In this document: positions 46,301 to 54,770 of the stretch, piece after piece
Numbering within the stretch: the stretch's first letter is position 1
Layout: each line of letters begins with the position of its first letter
Assembly: GCA_934490165.1 (NCBI GenBank)
Contig: CAKSTB010000017.1
Span: 1-62,455, forward strand
DNA length: 62,455 nucleotides
Origin: an uncultured Ruminiclostridium sp.
GTDB taxonomy: Bacteria > Bacillota > Clostridia > Oscillospirales > Ruminococcaceae
Direction: 5' to 3'
Program-made: the position numbers and the translations under genes
Notes under the pieces: generated by a model
Told to the model about the DNA's origin: nothing
What the model saw: the letters and a program-made list of their open reading frames with translations, nothing else
The model's database searches: none

Positions 46301-49300
46301 CAACGGATACGAATATAAGTCGAATGTGCTTAAGCTTAAACTTGCGACCTGCTCGCACCCTGAGGATAGCTTTTTATACGAAAATAACGGTTTGGTAATC
46401 TGCGGTATATGTGATGCATTGATAGAAGCCGAGGTAGTAGATGCTGACGGCAAGTCGTTAGGTTATGCGGATATAGAGAGTGCCATAAAGCTGGCACAGG
46501 AGAACGAGGGCAGCACTGTAAAGCTGATGTCGGACGGAGTATCTTCTGCTACTGAGTTCACTACTGTGACAGGCGGTAAGTTTACTGTTGACTTTAACGG
46601 TAAGACGGTATTTTATCAGTTCGCTGTAAGCGGCGGTGACTTGACTTTCACTTCTTCGGTAAAACAAGCCGATGCAGAAACTCTGATAAGCGGAATCACA
46701 GTTAACGGAACTGACGCTAAGGTTACAATTGACGGTAAAATCAAGCTGGGAAGTGTAACATTAACAAGCGGTACGCTTACAGTAAACAGTACCGATGGTT
46801 ATATTAAAGAACTGTCAATAAATGGCGGAAAGGCTGATATAGACGGTGCAGAAATCGATACGCTTGTGTTTAAGGGCGGCGATCTGGCAATAAGAAATGT
46901 TACTGTCGGTTCGTTAGACATAAATAAAAAAGCTACCGACGCGACGGAGCATAACATTGTGATCGAAAGCGGAAGCTTCGATACAATAACCTGCTCAGAC
47001 GACAGCGACTATAACATAGTCAAGACGCTTGCAAGCGAAAGAAGACTTCGCGGCACTGAAAGCGGTATCATTTATGAATACAGCGAAATTGAGAGCCTGA
47101 CCAAAGCTACTGACATTACTGTTGAAAAGTGCGACCACAAGTATGCAAACGGCAACATTGCGGTAGATGATGACTATGCTTGCTATTACTGCAATTCACA
47201 GATCATTGCAACCGTAAGCTATACGGCTGACGGCAGTGAAAAGACAGAGTTATTCGGTGATATTTATGACGCTTTTGATAAGGCTAATGAGGTAGGTACG
47301 GCTACTGTAACGCTGTGCAGGGATATTACGGACGATATTACAGATACGATAGCTGTTACAGGCAATGTTACGCTTGAACTTAACGGTAAAACACTGGGTA
47401 GCACTTTTGTTTTCATAGCACCTGTAGAAGTATCCGACGGCGGTATGTTTACCGTAGGCGGCGATGGCAAAATGCGGATGCCTATTAAAGCTTACGCAAA
47501 CTCAAAGTTAATCATCAACGGCGGTGAATTCACATCGGTGATGGTTTACATAGACGGCGACGCAGAAATAGGCGGCGGCGTTATAGACGCTCTGACCATT
47601 ATAGGTAACGCTAAAGCAAAAATCAGCGGCGGTAAATTCTACAACATCGAGATAGCAAACGGCAGTCTTGAATCTGTTCTGGCTGACGGTTATGCTTATA
47701 AAAAGGACGGCGGTGCATGGCTTTCAATTGCAGAACGTGCAGAGAGCGTTTATAGCGGTGTGAATAACGACAATAAACCGGTGAATGTAGAAGAAGCGCC
47801 GATAAAGAGCGCAACAATTACCGCTAATGACGAGTCACCGATAATATACCGTAACGGTAGAAAGACTGCATCTTTCACTGCCGATGTGACATATACGGGA
47901 AATGAAACACTCTATGTTACCGGATACTTAATTGACGGAACGGTAATAAAGGAAAAAACGGACTTATCAGGCAATCGCTATTATTTATTTAGCGGTGAAG
48001 TTGATAAAGCAGTGGCAGAAGACGGAGAAATCCAATATTACTGCATATTTACCTATGACGGATATGAATATAAGTCGAATGTGGTAACGCTTACAGTAGC
48101 TACCTGTCAGCACCCCGGCGAAAGCGTAAAATGTGACGATAACGGTAATTATGTATGCGGTATATGCGACAGAACACTTACGGCTTCGGTAGAGCTGTCT
48201 GACGGCACGTTATCGTATTACGGCAAGTGGAATGACGCTATCGGCGCTGCCGAGGAAAGCGAAGGCTGTACATTAAAGCTGTTAAACTACAGTGGGCTTA
48301 AAGATAATGAAACATTTGACATAAGCAAGGGTAGATTTACCGTTGATTTCAATAAAGATGACGGCAGCGGACTATTTACATTTAATGTCAAGGGTGGAGA
48401 TATAACGTTCACGACATCGCAAGCAACCTCAAATCCATGGGCATGTGTACAGGTGTCGGGCGAGAATGCCAATGTTTTAATTGACAGCAAAGCCAGGTTG
48501 AATTCTTTAGTTGTAAATTCCGGAAATGTTAGTGCCGATGGTGCTTATATCGGCATAATAACGATAAACGGCGGAGACACGGTCATCAATGATGTTGATG
48601 CCGGTTTATTAAGCAAGGAGGGCAATGGGTCCGTTAATATATCTATCGTAAGCGGCAGATTCGAAAGCGTCGTTTTCGATGAATATACTTTCGGAAAGGC
48701 AATAGCGAGCGGAAGCAGAATTAGATTGACCGATGCGGATGGCGGAAAGATTTACAAATATGCTGATATTCAGAACAAGGGCAATGCCGGTGTTATTGTT
48801 GTTGAAAAGTGCGACCATAAGGACGAAAACGACAGCTATAAGCTTGACGGAAAACCCTGTCCTTACTGCAATGAGGAAATTGTTGCAACTGTAAGCTATA
48901 CAACGGCTGACGGAAGCGAAACGACAGACCTGTTCAGCGATATTTATGACGCTTTTGAAAAGGCTAATGAGGCAGGTACGGCTACAATAACGCTGTATAA
49001 GGATATTGAAAACAGCGAATTTACACGGTACATTACCGTTACGGGCAATGTAACGCTTGCACTGAACGGTAAAAAACTGGGTTACAGTTTTGTTTCTCGT
49101 ACTGTAGAGGTATCCGACGGTGGTATGCTTACCGTAGACGGCGATGGCAAAATGATGGTGCCTATTATCGTTAACGAAAACGCAAAATTAACCGTCAACG
49201 GCGGTGAAATCGCCACGGTGATGATTTATAAAGACGGTGACGCAGTAATAGGCGGCGGTTTTATAGAAGATCTGGATGTTAACGGCAACGTAAAACTCAG

Positions 49301-52300
49301 CGGCGGTAAATTCTACAACATCGAGATAGCAAACGGCAGTCTTGAATCTATTCTGGCTGACGGTTATGCTTATAAAAAGGATGGCGGTGCATGGCTTTCA
49401 ATTGCAGAACGTGCTAAGGAAAAATATTACAGCTGGAATAACGATAATAAACCGGTGAATGTAGAAGAAGCGCCGATAAAGAGTGCAACGCTCAGCACAG
49501 AAATAAACAAGCTGTATCGCAACAGCAACGCAAATCCCACGGTAAAGTTCAACCCTGCTCTTGCTCACGGCTCGCTGAACGACTCGGATGCAAGTATGAG
49601 ATATGGCATAAACTCCTATGAAAGCGGAGATACGGTTTATAACAGCTTAAGCACGCTTGTAACTAACACTAAATTGTCGGCAGACGAAATAATTGATAAG
49701 GCAGGCAACAGCAATGTAGCTGAGATATACTACATAGTTACTTTCGACGGCTATGAGGTAAAGACAAATACCGTTTGCATAGACCTTGTTGATTGTGATC
49801 ATTCTCAGGTGGTCGATCCTACTGCGGACAAGGAAACCGCAGGTAATATTACTACGCCGACATATTGTGAGATATGCGAGAGCAAGTTCAATGCAAAGAT
49901 AACAAAGGGCGACGATGTCAGGTATTATAACGATCTTGACGAGGCTGCGAAAGACGCTCAGAAGAGCGAAAACGAGGGCTGTACCTTATATCCGCTTTAT
50001 AACAAGAACGGATACGGCGGTCAGTTAGTCATAACCGATGGTAACTTCACGCTCAAGTACGCAGTTCGTACAGCGTTCGCAAATCCTGTTCTCATAACCG
50101 GCGAGGCAAAGCTTAAGGTTACGGGACGTTGTGCGGTGACATCGTCTGAGAATCCGGACGCATTCTTTGTGGATGGCGGTGATGTCACATTTGACGGGCT
50201 TGCAACAGGCAGCAATGTGACCATAAACGGTGGAAATGTTACAATGGCCGCAAACAATATAAATTGCCTTACTATAAACGGCGGTAATGTATCCATTTCG
50301 TCAGGTGGGTTTGCCGAAATCGTAACTACGGTCAGCAATAAGGTGATAGCCGATTATATCGAACCCGGCTTCTGGGTACAGGACAGAGGAACAAAAGAGT
50401 GGATAGATATATACAGTCTTAATAAGGCAACGGCATCATCGACAAACGTCCTTTCGGTACGTTTGTGTCCGATGCAGATAATCAAGCCGATTGATACTGT
50501 ATATTACACCAACGGCTATTATCCGGGCGACATACCGTCACTTCAAATAAGTGCAGAGCCGTGGTATTCAAACGAGGTCAACGCAAAGGTTGCTTATCAG
50601 TGGATCGCCATTGATGAAAACGGCAACGAAACAGAGATAGAGGGCGCTACGGACAGAAAGCTGTCGCTCGAAAATCTCACAACGGGCAGGTACTACTGCC
50701 GACTTACCTACAGCAATGCTGCAACGGCGGGAGTTTCGATGGCGTCGGACGTTGTAACGGCTACGATAACCGAATGTGAGCATTCCGGAGGAGAGGCTAC
50801 CTGCACCAATAAGGCAAAGTGCGAAATATGCGGAGCGGAGTATGGTGAAACTAAGCCACACAGCTATGCGCATATAAAAGCGTCTGAGTATCTTAAATCT
50901 GCGGCAACCTGCACTGCAAAGGCTGTATACTATACTTCCTGCACAGAATGCGGACAGTCAAGCAAGGGTACAGCCGATGAAGCAACGTTCGAGTATGGAA
51001 ACGCACTCGGTCATAAGTACGGTGAGTGGGTATCAAACGGTGACGGAACTCATACAAGAGTTTGCGCTAACGACAGCACACACACCGAAACAAAGGATTG
51101 CCACGGCGGTAAGGCTACTTGCACGGCTAAGGCAATATGTGAGGACTGCGGCAAGGCTTACGGCGAAATGACAGCCCACACATTCACAGCTAAGACAGTA
51201 AGTGAGAAGTATCTTAAATCTGCGGCAACCTGCACTGCAAAGGCTGTATACTATACGTCCTGCGCAGATTGCGGACTGTCAAGCAAGGGTACTAAGAATG
51301 AAGCAATGTTCGAGTACGGAAACGCACTCGGACACAAGTACGGTAAGTGGGTATCTAACGGTGACGGAACTCATACAAGAGTTTGCGCTAACGATAACAA
51401 GCACACCGAAACAAAGGCTTGCCACGGCGGCAAGGCTACTTGCACGGCTAAGGCAATATGTGAGGACTGCGGTAAGGCTTACGGCGAAATGACAGCCCAC
51501 ACATTCACAGCAAAGACAGCAAGTGCTAAGTATCTTAAGACAGCGGCTACCTGCACCGCAAAGGCTGTATACTATACTTCCTGCGCAGACTGCGGACTGT
51601 CAAGCAAGGGTACTAAGAATGAAGCAACGTTCGAGTACGGAAACGCGCTCGGACACAAGTACGGTAAGTGGGTATCTAACGGTGACGGAACTCATACAAG
51701 AGTTTGCGCTAACGACAGCACACACACCGAAACAAAGGCTTGTCACGGCGGTAAGGCAACTTGCACGGCTAAGGCAATATGTGAGGACTGCGGTAAGGCT
51801 TACGGCGAAATGACAGCTCACACATTCACAGCTAAGACAGCAAGTGCTAAGTATCTTAAATCTGCGGCTACCTGCACTGCAAAGGCTGTATACTATACAT
51901 CTTGCGCAGACTGCGGACTGTCAAGCAAGGGTACTAAGAATGAAGCAACATTCGAGTACGGAAACGCACTCGGACACAAGTACGGTAAGTGGGTAAGTAA
52001 CGGTGACGGAACTCATACAAGAGTTTGCGCTAACGACAGCACACACACCGAAACAAAGGCTTGTCACGGCGGTAAGGCAACTTGCACGGCTAAGGCAATA
52101 TGTGAGGACTGCGGCAAGGCTTACGGCGAAATGACAGCCCACACATTCACAGCAAAGAGCACAGTATCAAGATATCTTAAACGTGCGGCTACCTGCACGG
52201 AGAAATCGGAGTACTATGTATCATGCGCAGGCTGCGGACTGTCAAGCAAGGGTACTGTAAGTGAAGCGGTATTCACAGGAAGCGCGCTCGGACATTCGCT

Positions 52301-53846
52301 TACAGATTGGAATGTTACAGTTGCTGCAACCTGTACCTCAGGCGGTTCTCAGGAAAGACACTGCACACGGTGTGATTATAAGCAGACAAAGACTATTTCT
52401 GCTAAGGGTCATAAATTCGGTGCATGGAAGATAACAAAGGCTGTAAGTTGCCTCGAAGACGGCGAGCAGTCGAGAGTATGCTCGGTATGCAAAAAGACGG
52501 AAGTAAAGAAAATCGCGGCAACCGGCGTACACACATACGGTGCATGGAAGGTTACCAAGAAGGCAACCTGCACAGCAACGGGTGTAAAGGAAAGAACCTG
52601 CACAAGCTGTGGTGCAAAGGAAAAAATCACGTTAAAGGCAACAGGTCATAAGTATGTGACAAGTACAGTAAAGCCCACCTACACTTCAAAGGGTTATACA
52701 CTGCACAAGTGCTCAGTCTGCGGAAGCTCATACAAGAGCAACTATACTGCGACGTTGGTTCTTGCACCGATAAGCGGACTTAAGAGAACAGCAAGAACAA
52801 ACACAACAGTAACACTCAGCTGGAACAAACATTCTGCGGCTGACGGTTATATAGTTGAACGTTATAACGGCAAAACGTGGGTAAGAGTTGCAAAGATAAG
52901 CAAAAACAGCACAACGTCTTATACGGTTAAATCGCTTACTCCGAGCACTACAAACAAGTTCAGGGTCAAGGCTTATAAGAGCACTGCAAGCAGTGCATAC
53001 AGCTATGTTACCGTAAATACTCTGCCGAATGGCGTTACGGGCTTCAAGGCAACATCTAAGACGAGCACAACGGTTACACTCAGCTGGAATAAGAACAGCT
53101 CAGCCGGCGGCTACATCATTGAGTATTATAACGGTACGAAGTGGGTACAGTCGGTAAAGATCTCCGGAAATGCCACAGTCAAGGCTACTGTAAAGGGCAT
53201 TGCGGCAGGAAAGTCAAACAAGCTGCGCATTAAGGTATATAAAGTTATTGGCAGCAATACGGTATACAGCGCATACACACAGCTTACCGTAAAGACAAAG
53301 CCGACTGATGTAACAGGTCTTAAGGCAGTCAGCAAGACGAATAACACTGTTAAACTTCAGTGGAATAAGAATACCAGTGCCGATAGTTACATTATTGAAA
53401 AGTACAGCGGCAACAAGTGGGTACAGGTAACAAAGATCAGCGGCAATGCTACGACAAGCTATACTGTAAGCGGACTGAAATCGAGCACAACATATAGGCT
53501 GCGCATAAAGGCGGTAAAGTCAGGCGAATACAGTAATTGCACTTACATCAATGTTACAACTAAGCCGTATGCGGTAAATGCGTTTAAGGCAAAGAGTATA
53601 TCAAAGTCGGCTATAACATTACAGTGGAATAAGAACACGAGCGCCGACGGCTACTGCATTGAAAAGTATAACGGCACAAAGTGGGTACAGGTAAAGCGCT
53701 ATACATCAAATGCAAGCACAACCTACACCCTCAAGAGCCTTAAGGCAGGAACAACTTATAAGTTCAGGATAAGAGCATATAAGACAGTGGGCAAAACGAC
53801 TGAATACAGCACGTATACCTATTGTAATGTGACTACCAAAAAGTAA
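37332..53846 (+). CDS. Giant secreted beta-helix / Cys-motif / FnIII surface protein
   Basis: A 5504-aa protein, one of the largest classes of bacterial proteins, in one uninterrupted frame after AGGAGG. A signal peptide (1 to about 29, ending AFAEG) is followed by a WSWVYDTKTLTLDG domain and many right-handed beta-helix-like modules (repeated DLNGH.., INGGTF, YGG). About 16 times the helix modules are separated by a Cys/His motif such as CEHGGDIN..NGKCSICG or CPHSDVDI..GKCTEC, a zinc-ribbon-like or disulphide spacer. Around residues 4490-4950 lie four nearly identical 107-aa repeats plus a diverged fifth. The C-terminus has four FnIII-like domains (about 92 aa each, ending VTTKK). No sortase motif or transmembrane anchor is visible, so cell attachment is unexplained. 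Probable role in binding polysaccharide or other cells; function is inferred from architecture only. Confidence 0.85.
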   Translation: MKKKFVRLISAVLSAVMTLTAVPLSAFAEGEAHTHDGESNVITTPLDFREKTADENGIGWSWVYDTKTLTLDGVNIQATTSDMSVVTVPDGTEIVLKGKNTIVQTNTGDSDTYVLSAVNTDTTNCDGTMTISGDGVLNAENRSTDSMARSLGGSIILNGGTVNATGTVKTNLLEIHNDGVLNANATTTSFEGVAVNVGGGITVDGNGSLTAVGGAVENEYANNGAILLNSNFGDKISVSENGSITVPEGNAAKVGIYYGGNNGDGMDAEISGGKVTAYGTKYGIYKVNLIMSGTGSVYTTGGSYAIGQTVPTIDEDEFVVKGSTESKASESAVTSEVKLNGGYYEIDGADAKTVVIKPDTEPSIKLGKQIGAVYADDVGNNSYAYFYITAKNFADGTFVPEAEWVTSPSRVNIDADITKKGGKYVCEVTCDEPDLSRQYELRVKSGEVYSNTVTVTVGKPHFALTSRDSQSKYYTNYNGEQKITLRYDVEAGYENQDGLQYNWSSDSKKYDIADLGAVNTVDGVETLVFSDNVPEGSYVIYCDVVYNNDYGEAYTLTERFAFTFEECKHTGGFTGEVCDICHNACDHKNIDTDTGKCVCGRQFVATISTDGSAPTGYDTLADCLNSITADSGNYVKIYQDIEKDSSQKYIVKYHVTLDLNGHRLDDELEINEKNSEDNNGELTLTGTGYINNVYAYSNTTFTIDDNANIEADTFFNNAGTRFTVSDGANVTVRYLAVKESISSEGNATSVKLATGMKITEMLAYDRDISSPLSENIMLKNLLSDNQMLKYESSSKIIDLYYGASRIIINSKTYGYGTITVVEHTDHSFDGTTGKCTECGKPCEHGGDINADNGKCSICGKVCGAIVIKADGTAVGCDDLAAAFAEAGNNNGCTLKLFSNYEPSKVIEVSGKFTIDLNGKQCLNSKNIIIGKNATITLTGNSNSSYISKFKVAGGTLTVSADYNGSIDSITVQDGKLDLYSGRVESLHIEAGADIALYGGFIKDVFNNTGDTILLRSLLADGYAFATKDDSGTLTVANKYDSTISPFENIKLYVVEHKTCSYDKDNPTGKCKECGKPCEHGGDINTDNGICSVCGAVVSIALYKDASGSLHFIKTTDELRNTLGDPNVNGTIKLFGDCSFDSDVGFSGKFTFDFNGHAVIMDSNIVSYIVINENAVITVAGSQAENASVNFDVKTGGALTLAADYDGSTYVTMNGGKLDVYNGVVSYLNIHKDSEIKLYGGHFRHIVNVTYTSFELGKMLGDGYAYADHTTNSIVNVYNYVLKGEGVGSYSELNVVKHEACSYDKESATGECKECGRSCPHNGNIDIESGVCDICGGVGVVARYTDENGNASLISTADDLHNMLSDTDVSGTITLFKDYKKTGTTTAYTICKELTIDLNGHNFSYRGVAVDGGKVTLENSGSKQAIFPGIGPSVDNGGTIIVNGDISFDGAISTNDKSTVILNAGTFDGTGFTASGSKTVYSMLGEGKAFFKDDGTLFNANVKRVTSADGKLTIGEHPKHTYNEGKCDCGYVCPHDELNVETGICGKCGYQYAAIIVKDGEIISRYEGKDGVMLTNAFLSANSEENKGCTLGVFKNHINACFDLTSEFNLIVGNNVEIVNLNIKGNIKIGSVDGEDGFIGRLNVADGGTLTFDKSCAFKGTLTVGEGTFDCYNANGAKLIIENKSGNVTLHGGRFSGISYTCDDERKNELLVTLLADESAYYSIYSDLINGSLGTLGEGFGYTVVVKEHTHSFESDGKCMCGRVCPHSDVDIDTGKCTECEYQYAAVIVKDGAVASVYKDTEMEAAFEAADSDANTGCTLRVYKNYTDSYTTLSGKFTLWLGTGVGFNALTVSENGNITVKNGKLQGQNLGNFIVGDSAKLTFGDKNRVCGTVTVDAGTFDCYGANGVDLIINNENSNVTLYGGYFKSISYKGGGDRENTGILSLLAEKSAFYQNSKLLDGSSITLGDGLSSPTYVNSHNSHSYDIETGKCGCGRVCGHTDINTELGKCTTCQHQFVATLTVNGETRGFDSLEDCFSNTSEESENYVKIYKNIDDRTTINVNHTVTVDLNGHKLYYIELKVNNDNGAGNLTLTGSEGSYISQVYVCGGRTFKIDSDANINFETIFVEAGARFEVSYGANVTVNTLVVKESLTLYGSTTTSVRLTTGMRIGTLTYDLDRNSGSGNLLLYSLLGEGKALQYDNSGEYVDIYEKFTSKIIRDSFTVVYHYEHSYDKATGKCVCGYVCPHSDVDSKTGVCSVCEYQLTAGISGVGTAKYFDNIDNAFTAALSEVNSGCTLTLYKDCELSQNIVIGNATVTVDMNGHSILLAYRIKVNDGGVLYLKNSGENGSIETEIDVNKGGTLINGTADDSRSAVSVFGVTADAAKRVEIYGGSYEGLTVNNGTSGIALYGGSYESINTNDLTDSTPVSALLAKGYAFATLNSVTHLPESIVDGSETNLNPGLENVMVVAHTHTYTETNPKCACGAVLYAKVTSADGTSNKYFDSIEEGLLYADKAENKGCVFTLVARGLLKDKVTLSSGQFTIATATTDNTYVIGPYEGKITIDGADVIAEGDLAIRCNVYVKSGSLTLPEGSGTGFDSIIISGGTVTISEGVNADSYAGADNLSVDKDATDVKLTIGGGTYGNVYFGQLKLKDVLASGVRVISYDNPSDPTAEKTATALLYSDIAEESSLNSNNGTVSYYLVTKCEHKNEYGSYAFNDGGICKYCGSEFAASVSYTTDDGEKTELFSDIYDAFDKANEVGTATITLYKDITDDITDTIAVTGNVTVELNDKKLSTPGFDPYYAIEVKSGKLTVNGSGSIKRAVVRNGGDAEINGGTFSDFRIEDGGNAVINGGQFYSIKVLGEGRNVGQLLADGYAYRSFNDSGFWSTVAEREKQGIASVNVLEAPIKSASIAWADGGTPVVYRNGDKYLNVNVTYELAVGSRGATYSDFVNGNNRIKDYNLYTNIKAHCYEIGKLAAKDGEVEYYTVLKCNGYEYKSNVLKLKLATCSHPEDSFLYENNGLVICGICDALIEAEVVDADGKSLGYADIESAIKLAQENEGSTVKLMSDGVSSATEFTTVTGGKFTVDFNGKTVFYQFAVSGGDLTFTSSVKQADAETLISGITVNGTDAKVTIDGKIKLGSVTLTSGTLTVNSTDGYIKELSINGGKADIDGAEIDTLVFKGGDLAIRNVTVGSLDINKKATDATEHNIVIESGSFDTITCSDDSDYNIVKTLASERRLRGTESGIIYEYSEIESLTKATDITVEKCDHKYANGNIAVDDDYACYYCNSQIIATVSYTADGSEKTELFGDIYDAFDKANEVGTATVTLCRDITDDITDTIAVTGNVTLELNGKTLGSTFVFIAPVEVSDGGMFTVGGDGKMRMPIKAYANSKLIINGGEFTSVMVYIDGDAEIGGGVIDALTIIGNAKAKISGGKFYNIEIANGSLESVLADGYAYKKDGGAWLSIAERAESVYSGVNNDNKPVNVEEAPIKSATITANDESPIIYRNGRKTASFTADVTYTGNETLYVTGYLIDGTVIKEKTDLSGNRYYLFSGEVDKAVAEDGEIQYYCIFTYDGYEYKSNVVTLTVATCQHPGESVKCDDNGNYVCGICDRTLTASVELSDGTLSYYGKWNDAIGAAEESEGCTLKLLNYSGLKDNETFDISKGRFTVDFNKDDGSGLFTFNVKGGDITFTTSQATSNPWACVQVSGENANVLIDSKARLNSLVVNSGNVSADGAYIGIITINGGDTVINDVDAGLLSKEGNGSVNISIVSGRFESVVFDEYTFGKAIASGSRIRLTDADGGKIYKYADIQNKGNAGVIVVEKCDHKDENDSYKLDGKPCPYCNEEIVATVSYTTADGSETTDLFSDIYDAFEKANEAGTATITLYKDIENSEFTRYITVTGNVTLALNGKKLGYSFVSRTVEVSDGGMLTVDGDGKMMVPIIVNENAKLTVNGGEIATVMIYKDGDAVIGGGFIEDLDVNGNVKLSGGKFYNIEIANGSLESILADGYAYKKDGGAWLSIAERAKEKYYSWNNDNKPVNVEEAPIKSATLSTEINKLYRNSNANPTVKFNPALAHGSLNDSDASMRYGINSYESGDTVYNSLSTLVTNTKLSADEIIDKAGNSNVAEIYYIVTFDGYEVKTNTVCIDLVDCDHSQVVDPTADKETAGNITTPTYCEICESKFNAKITKGDDVRYYNDLDEAAKDAQKSENEGCTLYPLYNKNGYGGQLVITDGNFTLKYAVRTAFANPVLITGEAKLKVTGRCAVTSSENPDAFFVDGGDVTFDGLATGSNVTINGGNVTMAANNINCLTINGGNVSISSGGFAEIVTTVSNKVIADYIEPGFWVQDRGTKEWIDIYSLNKATASSTNVLSVRLCPMQIIKPIDTVYYTNGYYPGDIPSLQISAEPWYSNEVNAKVAYQWIAIDENGNETEIEGATDRKLSLENLTTGRYYCRLTYSNAATAGVSMASDVVTATITECEHSGGEATCTNKAKCEICGAEYGETKPHSYAHIKASEYLKSAATCTAKAVYYTSCTECGQSSKGTADEATFEYGNALGHKYGEWVSNGDGTHTRVCANDSTHTETKDCHGGKATCTAKAICEDCGKAYGEMTAHTFTAKTVSEKYLKSAATCTAKAVYYTSCADCGLSSKGTKNEAMFEYGNALGHKYGKWVSNGDGTHTRVCANDNKHTETKACHGGKATCTAKAICEDCGKAYGEMTAHTFTAKTASAKYLKTAATCTAKAVYYTSCADCGLSSKGTKNEATFEYGNALGHKYGKWVSNGDGTHTRVCANDSTHTETKACHGGKATCTAKAICEDCGKAYGEMTAHTFTAKTASAKYLKSAATCTAKAVYYTSCADCGLSSKGTKNEATFEYGNALGHKYGKWVSNGDGTHTRVCANDSTHTETKACHGGKATCTAKAICEDCGKAYGEMTAHTFTAKSTVSRYLKRAATCTEKSEYYVSCAGCGLSSKGTVSEAVFTGSALGHSLTDWNVTVAATCTSGGSQERHCTRCDYKQTKTISAKGHKFGAWKITKAVSCLEDGEQSRVCSVCKKTEVKKIAATGVHTYGAWKVTKKATCTATGVKERTCTSCGAKEKITLKATGHKYVTSTVKPTYTSKGYTLHKCSVCGSSYKSNYTATLVLAPISGLKRTARTNTTVTLSWNKHSAADGYIVERYNGKTWVRVAKISKNSTTSYTVKSLTPSTTNKFRVKAYKSTASSAYSYVTVNTLPNGVTGFKATSKTSTTVTLSWNKNSSAGGYIIEYYNGTKWVQSVKISGNATVKATVKGIAAGKSNKLRIKVYKVIGSNTVYSAYTQLTVKTKPTDVTGLKAVSKTNNTVKLQWNKNTSADSYIIEKYSGNKWVQVTKISGNATTSYTVSGLKSSTTYRLRIKAVKSGEYSNCTYINVTTKPYAVNAFKAKSISKSAITLQWNKNTSADGYCIEKYNGTKWVQVKRYTSNASTTYTLKSLKAGTTYKFRIRAYKTVGKTTEYSTYTYCNVTTKK
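50889..52172. repeat. Four tandem 321-bp repeats in the giant gene
   Basis: Units start at 50889, 51210, 51531 and 51852, exactly 321 bp (107 codons) apart, with a diverged fifth starting at 52173. They are almost identical in DNA, including synonymous positions, so they are recent or continually homogenised. Confidence 0.9.
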
Positions 53847-53854
53847 ATCAAAAC

Positions 53855-53884
53855 GAAGCGGATACCCCAAAAGGTATCCGCTTC
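53855..53884 (+). terminator. Terminator of the giant-protein gene
   Basis: Perfect 12-bp stem GAAGCGGATACC / GGTATCCGCTTC with a 6-nt loop, followed by AGTTTATTTTG, 8 nt after the stop codon. Confidence 0.8.
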
Positions 53885-53915
53885 AGTTTATTTTGTTTAT
53901 TTTGTTTATAGAAAA

Positions 53916-53945
53916 AGCCCCGGCTTTCAACTGAAAGCCGGGGCT
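53916..53945 (-). terminator. Terminator of the TM2-domain gene
   Basis: 14-bp GC-rich stem (53916-53929, 53932-53945); read on the minus strand it is followed by TTTTTC, just after the TM2 gene stop. Confidence 0.75.
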
Positions 53946-53959
53946 TAAGTCTTTTTGTA

Positions 53960-54160
53960 TTACTCTGTTATCCAGGGTGTGCCGTCCTTAGTGGTAAACT
54001 TGCCTGTGCAGACCATGATGAAGTCTACAAGCCAGCCTATACCGAAGCAACCGCCTGTGAGAAGCCAGATGATACCTGTTCCTATCTTACCTGACATAAA
54101 GCGATGTACTCCAAGACCGCCTAAAAAGAATGCGATAAGTATTCCTGCTACCTTGCTCAT
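53960..54160 (-). CDS. TM2-domain membrane protein
   Basis: A 66-aa protein with the TM2 pattern: FFLGGLGVHRFMSGK, then GIIWLLTGGCFGIGWLVDFIMV, two membrane helices joined by a short charged turn. The function of bacterial TM2 proteins is unknown. RBS GGAGGAT lies upstream of the ATG. It is convergent with the giant gene and ends in its own terminator. The 174-bp gap upstream shows no feature that I can support beyond likely promoter sequence. Confidence 0.85.
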   Translation of the reverse strand: MSKVAGILIAFFLGGLGVHRFMSGKIGTGIIWLLTGGCFGIGWLVDFIMVCTGKFTTKDGTPWITE

Positions 54161-54334
54161 TGGATTATCCTCCTGAAAATCAATAATTATAACCGCACGT
54201 CAATAAAATTGTTACAACGTACAAATACATTTTATCATATGCGGTGATATATGTCAAATGTATGGCGGCTATCGGTCGAATTGTGGCGTAAAACGGCGGC
54301 TGTGAGCCGCTTTCTGACCTTGTGACAATTCCGA

Positions 54335-54727
54335 TCAGTTTGTCTTATATCCGCTTGTGGTGACCTCGGCTATAAGCGCGCCTGTATTATCTGTAACTGT
54401 AACGCGGTAATAGCAGGTAGTCCTGCCGTCACGGACGCATTCTGCCTTTGCTGTGAGCCTGTCGCCTTTTGATGCTTTCAGGAAGGTTATATTTGCGCTG
54501 AGCGATACCGTGCCCAGCTTATTGTGATTAGACGCTACTGCAAAGGCAAAGTCTGCAAGGGTGAAAATCGCTCCGCCCATTACTATGCCTGCGGCGTTGC
54601 GATGGCGGGATTCTATATTCATGCTCACGGTCGCGGCGTTTTCGCCTACCTGCTCTATCACCGCCCCGTTTTCGGTTGCAAAGCGGTCGTTTGCGAAAAA
54701 CTCACGGATTTTTTCAATATCACTCAT
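54335..54727 (-). CDS. PaaI-like hotdog thioesterase
   Basis: A 130-aa hotdog-fold protein of the 4HBT/PaaI group. The core pattern RNAAGIVMGGAIFTLADFA and the following long helix match acyl-CoA thioesterases of this group (HGG replaced by MGG, and the catalytic-type Asp in LADFA present). Strands SLSANITFLKASKGDRLTA and YRVTVTDNTGALIAE complete the fold. Substrate is unknown. It lies 43 nt downstream of the transporter gene on the same strand, so co-transcription is likely. Confidence 0.85.
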   Translation of the reverse strand: MSDIEKIREFFANDRFATENGAVIEQVGENAATVSMNIESRHRNAAGIVMGGAIFTLADFAFAVASNHNKLGTVSLSANITFLKASKGDRLTAKAECVRDGRTTCYYRVTVTDNTGALIAEVTTSGYKTN

Positions 54728-54770
54728 ATATGCAATATGCTCCTTTATAAGTTGCTTTTATGTATCGGAT

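Noticed and set aside
51202..51813. Plus- and minus-strand frames of about 73-96 codons repeating every 321 bp
   Set aside because: They are shadows of the tandem repeats in the giant surface-protein gene.
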